A stretch of 64,000 bases of DNA. Origin: Ignavibacteriota bacterium. GTDB lineage: Bacteria; Bacteroidota; Ignavibacteria; Ignavibacteriales; Ignavibacteriaceae. The first letter of the stretch is position 1. Each line of letters starts with the position of its first letter. The notes beneath the pieces were generated by a model. That model was not told the DNA's origin, searched no databases, and saw only the letters and a list, made by a program, of their open reading frames with translations. A program made the translations under genes and the position numbers. Positions 1 through 8,250 of the stretch are shown here, piece by piece. Location: contig CP053447.1 of the NCBI GenBank assembly GCA_013285425.1, positions 1,184,001 to 1,248,000 of the forward strand. The letters are read 5' to 3'.

Positions 1-1858
1 ACTGCTCACCAGTCTCTTCAATTTTTGCATTCCTCATAGCTGATATCATTGATGCTCTAATATCACCACTGTCTGTTACTTTGAATATTAAAACTAAAGA
101 ACTGACAAATACTTCTCTGGCAGCAAACGCAGATATCAATGCAACACCAACCCTCCAATCCATTCCTAATGGAGTCATAACCGGTTGTATAAATTTACCC
201 AGATCTGCTGCGTATGATGTAGCCAGTCTTTCTGATTTTATCATCTGTTCTACTTCTTCAGTATTTAGTCCTGTATCGTCTATAACAGGATTATAATTTG
301 GGAAATAAGTAAGAAACCAAATTATCATTGATAAAACCATAATTACCGGACCAGCTCTTAGGATATATTGTTTTGCATTATCATAAGAATTTCTGATTAC
401 AACTTTTGCTTTGGGCATTCTATATGCCGGAAGTTCTAATATAAAAGAAGAATTATCTTCTGCTTTAATTAATTTTTTATTGAATTTATTAATGATTGCT
501 GCAATTATCAATGATGCAATAGTGCTGGCAATATATATAATTGCTAAAACGATTCCGCCAATCCATAATTTATCAGACGGTGTTAGAAATGCAATTAAAA
601 GTGCATATATTGGCAGACGGGCACTGCAGCTCATTAATGGTATTATAAAAATTGTAAGCAGTCTTTCTCTTCGGTTAGAAATAGTGCGCGCAGAAAGGAT
701 TGCCGGGATTGCACATGCAAATCCTGAGAGCATTGGAACAAATGACTTACCGTTTAATCCGATTTTTGATAATGGTTTATCAATTAACATTGCTCCCCGA
801 GCCAAATATCCTGTATCTTCTAATAGACCCAATATTAAAAATAATATTAAAATCTGAGGTAAGAATACTAACACCGATCCGGTGCCGCTGATTATTCCAT
901 CAGCAATCAAATCACCGTACCAAGTATCACCAAAAAGTTCTGCTGTGATAGAAGAAAGCCATCCAAAGAACTCATCTATCCAATTCATAAAAGGATCGGC
1001 AGCCCAGAATATTGATGTAAACATCAATGACATAATCAGAAAGAAAAATATTAATCCCCAGCGTTTATCAAGCAGATACTTATCTATCTTTAATGTTAAT
1101 TCATCGGGTTGATTATTCCCTGGTTTTAATGTCTGGTTTAAAATTTTAAGTTTTTTATTTGCATTTCGTAAATTCTTTTCTGATAAAACCGGCAGGGGAG
1201 AAATAACCTTATTTTCAATTTCAGCAATATCAGAATAAAGTTTTAACAACTGCTCTTTCCCGGCATTTTCAAAAATCTTGCTGGGTATTACTCTTGTATT
1301 CTGATTTTCCGCTTTGGCTGCAATTCCATCATTATCAGTTTTCTGTTTTAATAAGTTTACTAATTCATCTATACCTGCACCTGTTCTGCCATTAATTTTA
1401 ATAACATTACATCCAAGTTCTTCTGAAAGTTTTTTCTCATCAACCTTAAACCCTCTTTTTTCCATAAGGTCGTTCATTGTCAAAACAATAATTGTGTTAA
1501 AACCGGATGCGATTAGCTGCATCGATAATAATAAATGCCGTGAAATCTGACTTGCATCAACAGTGGCAATAACAAGATTTGGAGACCCAAAGACTGGATG
1601 ATTGTAAAGAGAATTGACAGAAATTTCTTCATCAGGAGAGTTTGGATTTAAACTAATTATTCCCGGTGAATCAAGTATATCTGCATTAATACCGAATTTG
1701 CTTTGTATCTTTCCGATTGAATATTCAACTGTAGAGCCGGGATAATTTACTGTCTTTAAATTTTTTCCACTTAGTAAATTAAAAAGAGTTGTTTTACCGG
1801 AGTTTGGCGGACCTACTAATGTAATTAACTGCAGTTTTACCGCAGATTCAGTATTCAT
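1..1858 (-). CDS. feoB: Ferrous iron transport protein B (partial, C-terminus outside window)
   Basis: FeoB is the inner-membrane Fe2+ transporter with an N-terminal GTPase. About 619 codons are open from ATG at 1858 to the window edge. Visible are the G1 loop GPPNSGKT (residues 16-23), G3 DSPG (about 63-66), then a helical spacer and hydrophobic segments containing the Gate-type stretch with CAIP and the following SARTISNRRER. The G4 position reads LTMND, so the usual Asn of NxxD is Thr. feoA lies 7 bp upstream on the same strand, so the two form an operon. The plus-strand ORFs overlying it are shadows. The identity is firm; only the C-terminal Gate region is missing because of the window edge. 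Confidence 0.95.
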   Translation of the reverse strand, partial: MNTESAVKLQLITLVGPPNSGKTTLFNLLSGKNLKTVNYPGSTVEYSIGKIQSKFGINADILDSPGIISLNPNSPDEEISVNSLYNHPVFGSPNLVIATVDASQISRHLLLSMQLIASGFNTIIVLTMNDLMEKRGFKVDEKKLSEELGCNVIKINGRTGAGIDELVNLLKQKTDNDGIAAKAENQNTRVIPSKIFENAGKEQLLKLYSDIAEIENKVISPLPVLSEKNLRNANKKLKILNQTLKPGNNQPDELTLKIDKYLLDKRWGLIFFFLIMSLMFTSIFWAADPFMNWIDEFFGWLSSITAELFGDTWYGDLIADGIISGTGSVLVFLPQILILFLILGLLEDTGYLARGAMLIDKPLSKIGLNGKSFVPMLSGFACAIPAILSARTISNRRERLLTIFIIPLMSCSARLPIYALLIAFLTPSDKLWIGGIVLAIIYIASTIASLIIAAIINKFNKKLIKAEDNSSFILELPAYRMPKAKVVIRNSYDNAKQYILRAGPVIMVLSMIIWFLTYFPNYNPVIDDTGLNTEEVEQMIKSERLATSYAADLGKFIQPVMTPLGMDWRVGVALISAFAAREVFVSSLVLIFKVTDSGDIRASMISAMRNAKIEETGEQ

Positions 1859-1865
1859 CACACAC

Positions 1866-2087
1866 TCAGGATAAAATTATACAATCAGCTTCTTGTTTTC
1901 TTATTGCAATTAAAGTTCCCCGTAAAGAAAAGGCTAATGGATCATTAAATGCAGATGAGTTTATTAATTGTATTTCCTGCCCTGGAGTAAAACCGATTTC
2001 TAATATTCTTCTGAATGATGGATGTGTATTATCTATATCAGATATAATTCCTTTTTCACCAAAATTTAATTTTGCAGCTGTTTTCAT
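1866..2087 (-). CDS. feoA: Ferrous iron transport protein A
   Basis: This 73-residue protein is a cytoplasmic SH3-like protein that supports FeoB function. The family pattern is clear: a short N-terminal segment with GEKGIIS, then RRILEIGFTPG in the middle, a DP step, and a C-terminal RGTLIAIRKQEADCI segment. The length is normal for stand-alone FeoA. It sits directly upstream of feoB with 7 bp between stop and start, so the two are cotranscribed. No Fur-type operator was recognised by eye. Confidence 0.93.
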   Translation of the reverse strand: MKTAAKLNFGEKGIISDIDNTHPSFRRILEIGFTPGQEIQLINSSAFNDPLAFSLRGTLIAIRKQEADCIILS

Positions 2088-2120
2088 AGATTCTTACAAA
2101 TTATTTAGATTTAGTCCATA

Positions 2121-2151
2121 TAAAGATAGATTTTACTTTCTTAACTGTCAA
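2121..2151 (-). promoter_or_regulatory. Candidate promoter of feoAB
   Basis: On the minus strand, TTGACA is followed after a 20-nt gap (counted from TTG) by TATCTTTA, 34 bp before the feoA ATG. This resembles the Bacteroidota -33/-7 layout (TTTG, about 20 nt, TAnnTTTG) with one mismatch in each box. It was found by eye and is only a candidate. Confidence 0.35.
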
Positions 2152-2668
2152 GTAGCTGTGAGGTAATCAGTCAGTAAAAAGGAATCAGGAGTTTTGAAGT
2201 TGAGCATTTGTAAAAAGTCACTTATCATCAATTTTCAGTTATCAGTTACTTTTAATTCGCATTACACTTACTGACGACTTGTTATACCAGACTTTAAGAA
2301 CTCTATTTTCAATATCCTTTTTTTAATACTTCTTTTTCACAATATGCACTAGAAATTTCTTCTTATGTAAAATAAATTACCTGAAATAATTTTTTACATA
2401 CTAATTAACCTCTGATTGAATCATGTAGAATATTCATGCAAAAAGTATATAAACTGAAGTGAATTATATTAAAAAAAAGTTTTCTTCTTTTTTTGTTTAA
2501 TAAATAAGGTTTTATGCGTCATTACTGACATCCAATAATTACTTCACTTGTATATTTTACATACAAATTCAAATTATCTACTAAGCTTCATCCTTCCAAA
2601 ATCATGGCACTAATATTGAAAATCTTTGATAGAAAATTTATCAATAATTTGTTAGTCGGAGAATTAAG
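2152..2668. other. Intergenic region, divergent upstream region
   Basis: This 517-bp AT-rich spacer lies between the feoA promoter and the start of the next plus-strand gene. I see no ORF of note, RNA gene or repeat in it. It presumably carries the promoter of the 2669-5928 gene pair; GGAG just before position 2669 is a plausible ribosome binding site. Confidence 0.5.
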
Positions 2669-3202
2669 ATGGAAATTGCAAAGTTAGCATTCCTTGAAAC
2701 CTATACACTTAATGATAATGGCGGAGTAATGGGAGCCATTCTTGTAACTGATGCAGAAACAAAACCGCTGGAGTTTAGGGTTACAGCACCAATTAAACCC
2801 ACCAGTTTTCAAAAAACATTATATGGTGATGTTTTACTAGAACATATTCTTGTTGAATTAATATCTGTACCACTGCTTAACGCTGTAAATGAACAAATAG
2901 ATCTGATAATTGTAAAAGATCCGCTATTTCTCGGTGCTAATCAGAAACAGGGAATAAGAGTTGTACGTCTTCTTGCTGATGAAAAACAGAAGTCAATCAG
3001 TAATACAGCATTAGAAGCACTTAATACCCCAATGAACGGAGCCGCAAAAGGTTTTATCGAAACTTCCAAAAAGTTTGCTGAAGAGCTGAAAGGTATTAAA
3101 ACCAGTTTGGAAAAAATATCAGAATCACGCAATCTTTCTGAACCATTTGAAAGACTTAAAGCAGCCTGCGAACAAGTACAGTTACAGCGCACTAACGATT
3201 AA
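2669..3202 (+). CDS. Uncharacterised protein paired with the SNF2-like gene
   Basis: I do not recognise this 177-residue protein. It has no signal peptide or membrane segment. The N-terminal 110 residues look like a compact alpha/beta domain (ETYTLNDNGGVMGAILVTD near the start, then a TKPLEFRVTAPIKPT segment). Residues about 120-177 are charged and probably helical. The stop is 8 bp before the start of the 905-residue SNF2-like protein, so the two are almost certainly cotranscribed and may act together; this is inference from spacing only. Start chosen at ATG 2669, preceded by GGAG. Confidence 0.7.
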   Translation: MEIAKLAFLETYTLNDNGGVMGAILVTDAETKPLEFRVTAPIKPTSFQKTLYGDVLLEHILVELISVPLLNAVNEQIDLIIVKDPLFLGANQKQGIRVVRLLADEKQKSISNTALEALNTPMNGAAKGFIETSKKFAEELKGIKTSLEKISESRNLSEPFERLKAACEQVQLQRTND

Positions 3203-3210
3203 GTACTAAA

Positions 3211-5928
3211 ATGATCAGGACAGCACGATCTAAAATAGCGTCTAAAGTTGCTAAGATAGATCTTACAGATGATTTCCATTTTGCTAAATGGCTCAGACCT
3301 CCGCGTATTAAAAACCCTGAGGTAAAGGCACTTTACTATTCTGAGGTGCTGGATGGATATGAGGTTGAACCGCTTAAATTACCTAACTCACTTAAATTAA
3401 AATTTAAGCTTGATATCTTTGATATACCTGCTTTTCGTCTGAAATATAAATTAGAACATCCAAGAGCTTACCTGATATTTTTTGGTCTTGCAAAACCTCA
3501 ACTGTTTACTCTTAAAGAAAGATTGCTTGATGAAGTTAAAATTTACAGCCTTAACTCTCAGCTTCCGCAAATTCCTAAGGTAATTGATCAGTCTTCGTTA
3601 TTTATAGGCGGGCACGCAAAAGTAGAAGACCAATCATCTGTGTTTATCCTGAATAAATCTGATGCAATTGATAAGTCGGACTTATTTATTTTACAGTCAG
3701 CTGAACTTTCAAAACCGGATATTGAAATTGAACAAAAGCCGATAAAAGAAATCCCATATTTAATTTCTCTGCCGGAGGTTAAAGATTATCTGGCTGACCT
3801 GATCCCTGAAGTATTTAATATTGCTCTGCTTAGCGTAGAAAAATTTGAAGAGACTTTATCAATATCGGATGATTTGAATAATACAAATATTTCATTGCCC
3901 GATGTTGCACAGATTAAAGTGCCGGGTATTGATGATATTATTAACAGCACTGCAGTATCACATTATATTCCTTTTGATTATCTGACAACAGCAGATGTAC
4001 AGTTTTATTCGCCTTCTTTCGATATACCTCATCCGGTATTTAAAGTTCGGATAGATTTACCAAGAACAATAGTCAAGAAAGTTGTGGTCAAACAAAAGAA
4101 TTTTGACACTGTAATTATTGATGCACTTAATGATGAGCGAATTACAGAAGGTGCAAAGACTATAATTAATAGTCTTCTGTCTTCATATCGTGAATTAAGC
4201 TGGACGGATTTTTCATCTTCGCTTGATCAGCTTGATCCTTATGAGATAAGTCAGGGCGAATTTCTTACCTCCAATTCTTTTGCTGTTTTGTGTGATGAAC
4301 TTGGATGCGAAAAATTTAATTCTGCTTCTGCTTCTCTTTCGTACTTGTTCAAAAAAGGCAATATTAAATCCATTCTGCTTATAAGTGAGAAAAACAGATT
4401 TAAGGAATTCTGGTCTAATTCACTTAAACAGTTTACACGTGAATTAAAGATCAAAAAATATGAACCCGGTACAACCAGAAAAGTTAAAGGTTCATCTGTT
4501 ATCTGGTTTGCAGATGTTGATGATCTTGGAAGATCAGAATTAAAAGACTTTGATAAAATTGATCTGGTTTTATTCGATGAACTAATTAATTTTCGTTATG
4601 CTGCACAGCAGATAGATCAGATTATTACCCGTATAGAACCAACTTATATTTGGTTTTTATCTGCTATTAATAATCAGAAAGCTCTAAAAAAACATCTGGA
4701 AGATTTACCGTTTACACAAAAAATAGAATTAGTTTTTTTCGGTAATTCAATTAAAGAACTTAGAAAAGACAAGCAGACTGCTCTTATAAAAGATATATGG
4801 CTATCACCTGATGAGATGCAGTTATTTGAATATAATGAAGCAATAACACAGGCAAAAGAAGAACTTAATACTCTGTTTGACAGTCCGAATCCAATCCGGT
4901 TTCAGACTAATATTTTTACAATAATTCATAAACTTAAACAGATACTCAATTTTTCTTCATTCCGTAACATAAGCCCAAAAGCAAATCTGTTAATCGAGCA
5001 AATTAATGCAGTTCACAGCAACAGAAAAAAAGCAGTTGTGTTTACTCAATACGATGAAAACGGAATGAAAAAATTAGAAAAAGTTTTTGAAGCAAATAAT
5101 ATAAAATTTGTTGTCGGTCGTAATGGTATGTCTGCAGAAGATCTTAAAAACTCACTCAGTAATTTTTATGAAAGAAGTGATCTTACTGTTTTGTTAACTA
5201 ATCTGAAGCCTTCTCGATTAAAACTTAATCTTTCTAAAGTATCATATATTTTTAATTTTGATTTGTGGTGGAACCCTGTTACCGTATGGCAAAATGATGA
5301 TGAAATTGGTATAAATGATCCTACTGCATCTTCAGTTGTGATGTACAATTATAATATACGCCAGACATTTGAAGAAGATCTGTTATATGTACTTGAAGAA
5401 AAAGGATTTACAAATCGATATCTTTTTGATAACATTAAAAGTGAAACATTATCGGAATTACTGACTCCAGATGACTGGCTTACTGTTTTTGGTATGAATG
5501 ATGGTTACAAAAAAGCACTTAACAATGATCGTAATAAAGTGCTTAATAAACTGCAATCAATTGATCTTAGCGGTTACAAAGCAATAATGAAATATTTTTT
5601 CAGTTTCCTTGGCTACCGGGATATTACAATTATGGATATAGATGATGAACCTATGTTTTATATCATTGGCAAAACTCGTAAAGGTTCTACACCGGTTAAT
5701 CTGCATAGTAAATGCCTGCTTACAACAAATGTTAAAAAAGAAGACTACGAAGAAGTCGTTCATTTCAAACCTGCAGCTAATGAGATTAAAAGAAAATTTA
5801 TTATTACTAACGGAGAATTTTCAGAGCGTATTGCAAATGGTACGATGTATATTGATGGTAAAGAATTAGCTAACCTAATTATAACTCTGGACCTTAAAGC
5901 ACAACTTACCAGAAAAAAAGCTGGATAG
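3211..5928 (+). CDS. SNF2-helicase-like pseudoenzyme with possible Mrr-like C-terminal domain
   Basis: This is a 905-residue protein. Residues 1-330 are unrecognised. From about 357 the order and spacing of SNF2 motifs can be followed, but each is altered: motif I reads LCDELGCEKF where active enzymes have LADEMGLGKT; motif II LVLFDELINF in place of DEAH/DEAQ; motif III LSAIN in place of LTGTP; and after KKAVVFTQYDENG (about 606) and FNFDLWWNPVTVWQ, motif VI reads NDDEIGI where RAHRIGQ is expected. Walker A lysine context, catalytic Glu pair and arginine finger are lost, so ATP hydrolysis is unlikely. The last 100 residues end in RKFIITNGEFSERIANG and IDGKELANLI, reminiscent of Mrr-type nuclease ends. 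The reading frame is intact and long, so it is not a pseudogene. Function unknown; DNA binding is inference. Confidence 0.75.
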   Translation: MIRTARSKIASKVAKIDLTDDFHFAKWLRPPRIKNPEVKALYYSEVLDGYEVEPLKLPNSLKLKFKLDIFDIPAFRLKYKLEHPRAYLIFFGLAKPQLFTLKERLLDEVKIYSLNSQLPQIPKVIDQSSLFIGGHAKVEDQSSVFILNKSDAIDKSDLFILQSAELSKPDIEIEQKPIKEIPYLISLPEVKDYLADLIPEVFNIALLSVEKFEETLSISDDLNNTNISLPDVAQIKVPGIDDIINSTAVSHYIPFDYLTTADVQFYSPSFDIPHPVFKVRIDLPRTIVKKVVVKQKNFDTVIIDALNDERITEGAKTIINSLLSSYRELSWTDFSSSLDQLDPYEISQGEFLTSNSFAVLCDELGCEKFNSASASLSYLFKKGNIKSILLISEKNRFKEFWSNSLKQFTRELKIKKYEPGTTRKVKGSSVIWFADVDDLGRSELKDFDKIDLVLFDELINFRYAAQQIDQIITRIEPTYIWFLSAINNQKALKKHLEDLPFTQKIELVFFGNSIKELRKDKQTALIKDIWLSPDEMQLFEYNEAITQAKEELNTLFDSPNPIRFQTNIFTIIHKLKQILNFSSFRNISPKANLLIEQINAVHSNRKKAVVFTQYDENGMKKLEKVFEANNIKFVVGRNGMSAEDLKNSLSNFYERSDLTVLLTNLKPSRLKLNLSKVSYIFNFDLWWNPVTVWQNDDEIGINDPTASSVVMYNYNIRQTFEEDLLYVLEEKGFTNRYLFDNIKSETLSELLTPDDWLTVFGMNDGYKKALNNDRNKVLNKLQSIDLSGYKAIMKYFFSFLGYRDITIMDIDDEPMFYIIGKTRKGSTPVNLHSKCLLTTNVKKEDYEEVVHFKPAANEIKRKFIITNGEFSERIANGTMYIDGKELANLIITLDLKAQLTRKKAG

Positions 5929-5960
5929 TTAATGGGGGGAGAGGGCAGTGAGAAGTAGAG

Positions 5961-6110
5961 TTAAAGTCATTGGGTCATTTGTAGTCATTTAATCGTAATA
6001 TTTCTTACTTCTGACTCCTGAGTTCTGAGTTCTCGCTACCATTAACTCACCTAACCTCTCTTAAAAAGAGAGGGACAGGACAGAAACAAGTCATTGGGTC
6101 ATTTGTAGTC
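5961..6110 (+). repeat. Composite intergenic repeat, copies 1-2
   Basis: This is the first occurrence of a repeat that recurs about 25 times in the window. Modules: anchor AGTCATTGGGTCATTTG then GTCATTTAATCGTAAT; a degenerate 7-8-mer run of TGAGTTC/TGACTCC type; then AACTCACCTAACC followed by the hairpin CCTCTCTT-AAA-AAGAGAGG. It begins about 35 bp after the stop of the SNF2-like gene and has the same orientation as that gene. Confidence 0.85.
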
Positions 6111-6416
6111 ATTGTTTATCCTTGTTCCGGTCTTTACTCTACATTTAACTAACAGCAAATAGATAAAACAGATTTAACAGATTAGTAAATAATTGTCATT
6201 CTTTAATCAGAATTATTGCTGAATTTCTCTAATTCATCCAGATCGGCGATATCTTTTTTTCGATTACTTGCTTTTTTGTTCTTTATCAAATCAGATTTAG
6301 AAATAAAATTTGCAAAAACTTTTCCAAACTGAAATGTTTCTTTGTTTTTAAATGCACTCAAAAAATCAACTCCATCAATTTCATTAATTATATCAATTCT
6401 AACAGGTGATACACCG

Positions 6417-6456
6417 TGAACTGTACCCCATTTAGTAGACAATAAGAAAAGCAACT
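6417..6456 (+). repeat. Left terminal inverted repeat of the IS
   Basis: This is the left end of the IS. It starts TGAACTGTACCCC and is an imperfect inverted copy, over about 40 bp, of the right end. Confidence 0.85.
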
Positions 6457-6491
6457 ATATTTAAATAGTAATAATAAATATAGAAGCAAAA

Positions 6492-6769
6492 ATGACAGAG
6501 AAAATACTCAGAAGAAGCTTTGATAAAGAATTCAAAGTATCCGCAGTAAAGTTGGTTTTGGAATCGGGGAAATCAGTAAAAACCATAGCAGCTGAATTAG
6601 GAATAAGTGACAATACGTTGTTTAACTGGAAAAAGAAGTATCTCCAGGATGCCGGGATGCATTCGGGAAGGGTCATATGAAGCCGGAACAGGAGGAACTG
6701 AGGAAAAAAGACAGAGAGATAGCAAGGTTAAAGATGGAGCGTGACATTTTAAAAAAAGCTATAGCGTAA
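6492..6769 (+). pseudogene. IS3-family OrfA (helix-turn-helix), frame-disrupted
   Basis: OrfA is the DNA-binding half of an IS3 transposase. Residues 1-62 (6492-6680) contain RRSFDKEFKVSAVKLVLESG and a helix-turn-helix IAAELGISDNTLFNWKKKY. The expected leucine-zipper half, with KDREIARLKMERDILKKA, is in the -1 frame from 6677 to 6769, so one base appears to be missing near the GGG at 6670-6672. Translational coupling through the ATGA overlap is an alternative. The zipper ends at an A7G run (6751-6758), the classic IS3 slippery site, and a -1 shift there enters the orfB frame exactly. Confidence 0.8.
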
Positions 6770-6789
6770 GCTTCACAAAAGGACCAGCT

Positions 6790-7713
6790 GTGAAATACAG
6801 ATTCATAATAGAGCAGCTGAAAGAATATCCAAAAGGAATCTGCTGCAGAATATTAGGAGTAAGCAGATCAGGTTGTTATCACTGGCATAGAAGAAGATTA
6901 TTGCACAGAAGCCTGGCAGAAACAGAACTCTTGCTTAAGATAAAGAAGCATTATCAGCTTAGCCGTGGACGCTATGGACTGTTAAGATTAACCAGTTCAA
7001 TAAGGAAAGAAGGAATGATCGTTAACAAAAAACGAGTCTACCGAATAATGAAGAAATACGGCATATACTCAAAAACAAAAAAGAAATTTAGGGTAACAAC
7101 AAAGCAGAATCATAAAGCTTCTTTTAGTTCTAATCTACTGAATGGCAAATTTGAAGCCGTTAAGGTAAATCAAATCTGGACATCAGATATAACCTACATT
7201 TGGACAAATCAAGGTTGGTTGTATCTTGCTGTAATCCTTGACGTTTATAACCGTGAGATCATTGGCTGGTCGCTTAATCATCGGTGCTCAGTAGAATTAG
7301 TTCTAAAGGCTTTAACGATGGCTATAAACAACAGAAGAGCTGAGCCTAGCATAATATTCCATTCTGACCGGGGAAGCCAATATACTTCATCCAGGTTCAG
7401 AAACACTTTAGCTTATTATGGCTTTACTCAATCAATGAGTGGTAAAGGTAACTGTTATGATAATGCAATAACAGAATCATTCTTCAGCACACTAAAAAAA
7501 GAACTTATTTACCTGACAAAATTTGAAACTAAAGAACAAGCAGCAGTAGATGTCTTCGAGTTTATAGAAATCTTTTATAACAGAAAAAGACTTCATTCTG
7601 CTTTAGGTTATGAAAGTCCATTAGAATTTAAGTTGAAAGAAAAATTAAAAAACAAAAAGGAAGAAATATTAATTAATAATATTAATAAGAGAGTTGCTTA
7701 TCTTTGTGTCTAA
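6790..7713 (+). CDS. IS3-family OrfB transposase catalytic subunit
   Basis: OrfB is a 307-residue DDE integrase-fold protein of the IS3/IS150 kind. An N-terminal HTH_21-like part (CCRILGVSRSGCYHW) precedes the core: first Asp in WTSDITYI, second in FHSDRGSQYTS, and the catalytic Glu in NAITESFFSTLKKE, with the usual C-terminal RLHSALGYESPLEF. It has an intact reading frame. Its GTG at 6790 is probably not the main start; production as an OrfAB fusion through the A7G slip at 6751-6758 is the family rule. Confidence 0.93.
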   Translation: MKYRFIIEQLKEYPKGICCRILGVSRSGCYHWHRRRLLHRSLAETELLLKIKKHYQLSRGRYGLLRLTSSIRKEGMIVNKKRVYRIMKKYGIYSKTKKKFRVTTKQNHKASFSSNLLNGKFEAVKVNQIWTSDITYIWTNQGWLYLAVILDVYNREIIGWSLNHRCSVELVLKALTMAINNRRAEPSIIFHSDRGSQYTSSRFRNTLAYYGFTQSMSGKGNCYDNAITESFFSTLKKELIYLTKFETKEQAAVDVFEFIEIFYNRKRLHSALGYESPLEFKLKEKLKNKKEEILINNINKRVAYLCV

Positions 7714-7731
7714 TTTTAAGGGTACAGTTCA
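7692..7731 (-). repeat. Right terminal inverted repeat of the IS
   Basis: This is the right end of the IS. Read on the minus strand it starts TGAACTGTACCCTT and matches the left end for the first 12 bases, then in patches. The orfB stop lies inside it. Confidence 0.85.
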
Positions 7732-7929
7732 CCGAGCTGAATAATCCTGCCTTTTGTAGTGAAATCATTTTCTTTAATACCTGTGCTTTCAAATCCAAAT
7801 TCACTGATAACTTTTATAAGCTGTTTTGCATTATTAAGTGTATTATTTATAAATATATCAATATCACCGTTGTTTCTTGGACGGGCATATAATGCAAGAG
7901 CATAAGCACCAATAATCATATATTCAATA

Positions 7930-8133
7930 TTAAACTTGTTTAATAATTCTATAAACTCTTCGAAGTCTTTTTCTGCTTTCAGCATACTCTTCCTCTTTGT
8001 TGTATAGTGTAATATATTGCTCTCTCAGTATTTGAATAATCGATAATTTTTCAGCGTAAGATTTGTTATTCCAGAATTTTATTTCTTCTGTTTCTGCTTC
8101 GTTTCTATATATTATTTTTGCTTCTTTAACCAT
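7930..8133 (-). CDS. Small protein upstream of nucleotidyltransferase (antitoxin-like partner)
   Basis: This 67-residue charged, helical protein (KFWNNKSYAEKLSIIQILRE near residue 20, then RKRLRRVYRIIKQV at the end) overlaps the start of the interrupted nucleotidyltransferase by 56 bp in another frame. Short proteins of this kind commonly precede MNT/AbiEii-like nucleotidyltransferases and are thought of as partners in toxin-antitoxin-like pairs. I do not recognise a named family. The frame is intact although its partner gene is interrupted. Confidence 0.6.
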   Translation of the reverse strand: MVKEAKIIYRNEAETEEIKFWNNKSYAEKLSIIQILREQYITLYNKEEEYAESRKRLRRVYRIIKQV

Positions 8134-8250
8134 TGTTAATGCTCTTTTATTACAAAAATAAACTTTTATTTAAATAGTTAACAGCTAATAGTTATTGCAG
8201 GCTAGTGAGGATTATTTTAATAATTAAGATATGAAATAAGTCATACATTG

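Larger units (their letters stand above)
6414..7734 (+). mobile_element. IS3-family insertion sequence with 3-bp target duplication
   Basis: The element spans 6417-7731 (1315 bp), flanked by CCG at 6414-6416 and 7732-7734. Its ends are inverted repeats beginning TGAACTGTACCC at both tips, with similarity continuing inward (AGAC at about 20-24 and AAGCAACT at about 33-40). It encodes OrfA and OrfB of the IS3 type on the plus strand. The exact rejoining of the interrupted nucleotidyltransferase reading frame when the element and one CCG are removed confirms these boundaries. Confidence 0.93.
6203..7985 (-). pseudogene. MNT-type nucleotidyltransferase gene interrupted by an IS3-family element
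   Basis: Two minus-strand fragments flank the insertion. The N-terminal part (7985 down to 7732) carries IIGAYALALYA and then NGDIDIF, the GG/GxxA and DxD signature of minimal nucleotidyltransferases. The C-terminal part (6416 down to 6203) continues with SPVRIDIINEIDG and a Lys-rich helical tail. Removing 6417-7731 plus one copy of the duplicated CCG joins the halves in frame as IIQLG-VSPVRID, giving about 157 residues. The 67-residue gene 7930-8133 overlaps its start, as in two-gene toxin-antitoxin-like pairs of this enzyme class. Inactivated by the insertion. Confidence 0.82.

Noticed and set aside
81..1550. Plus-strand frames at the left end
   Set aside because: They lie antisense to feoB, whose minus-strand frame is continuous with clear GTPase and Gate motifs.
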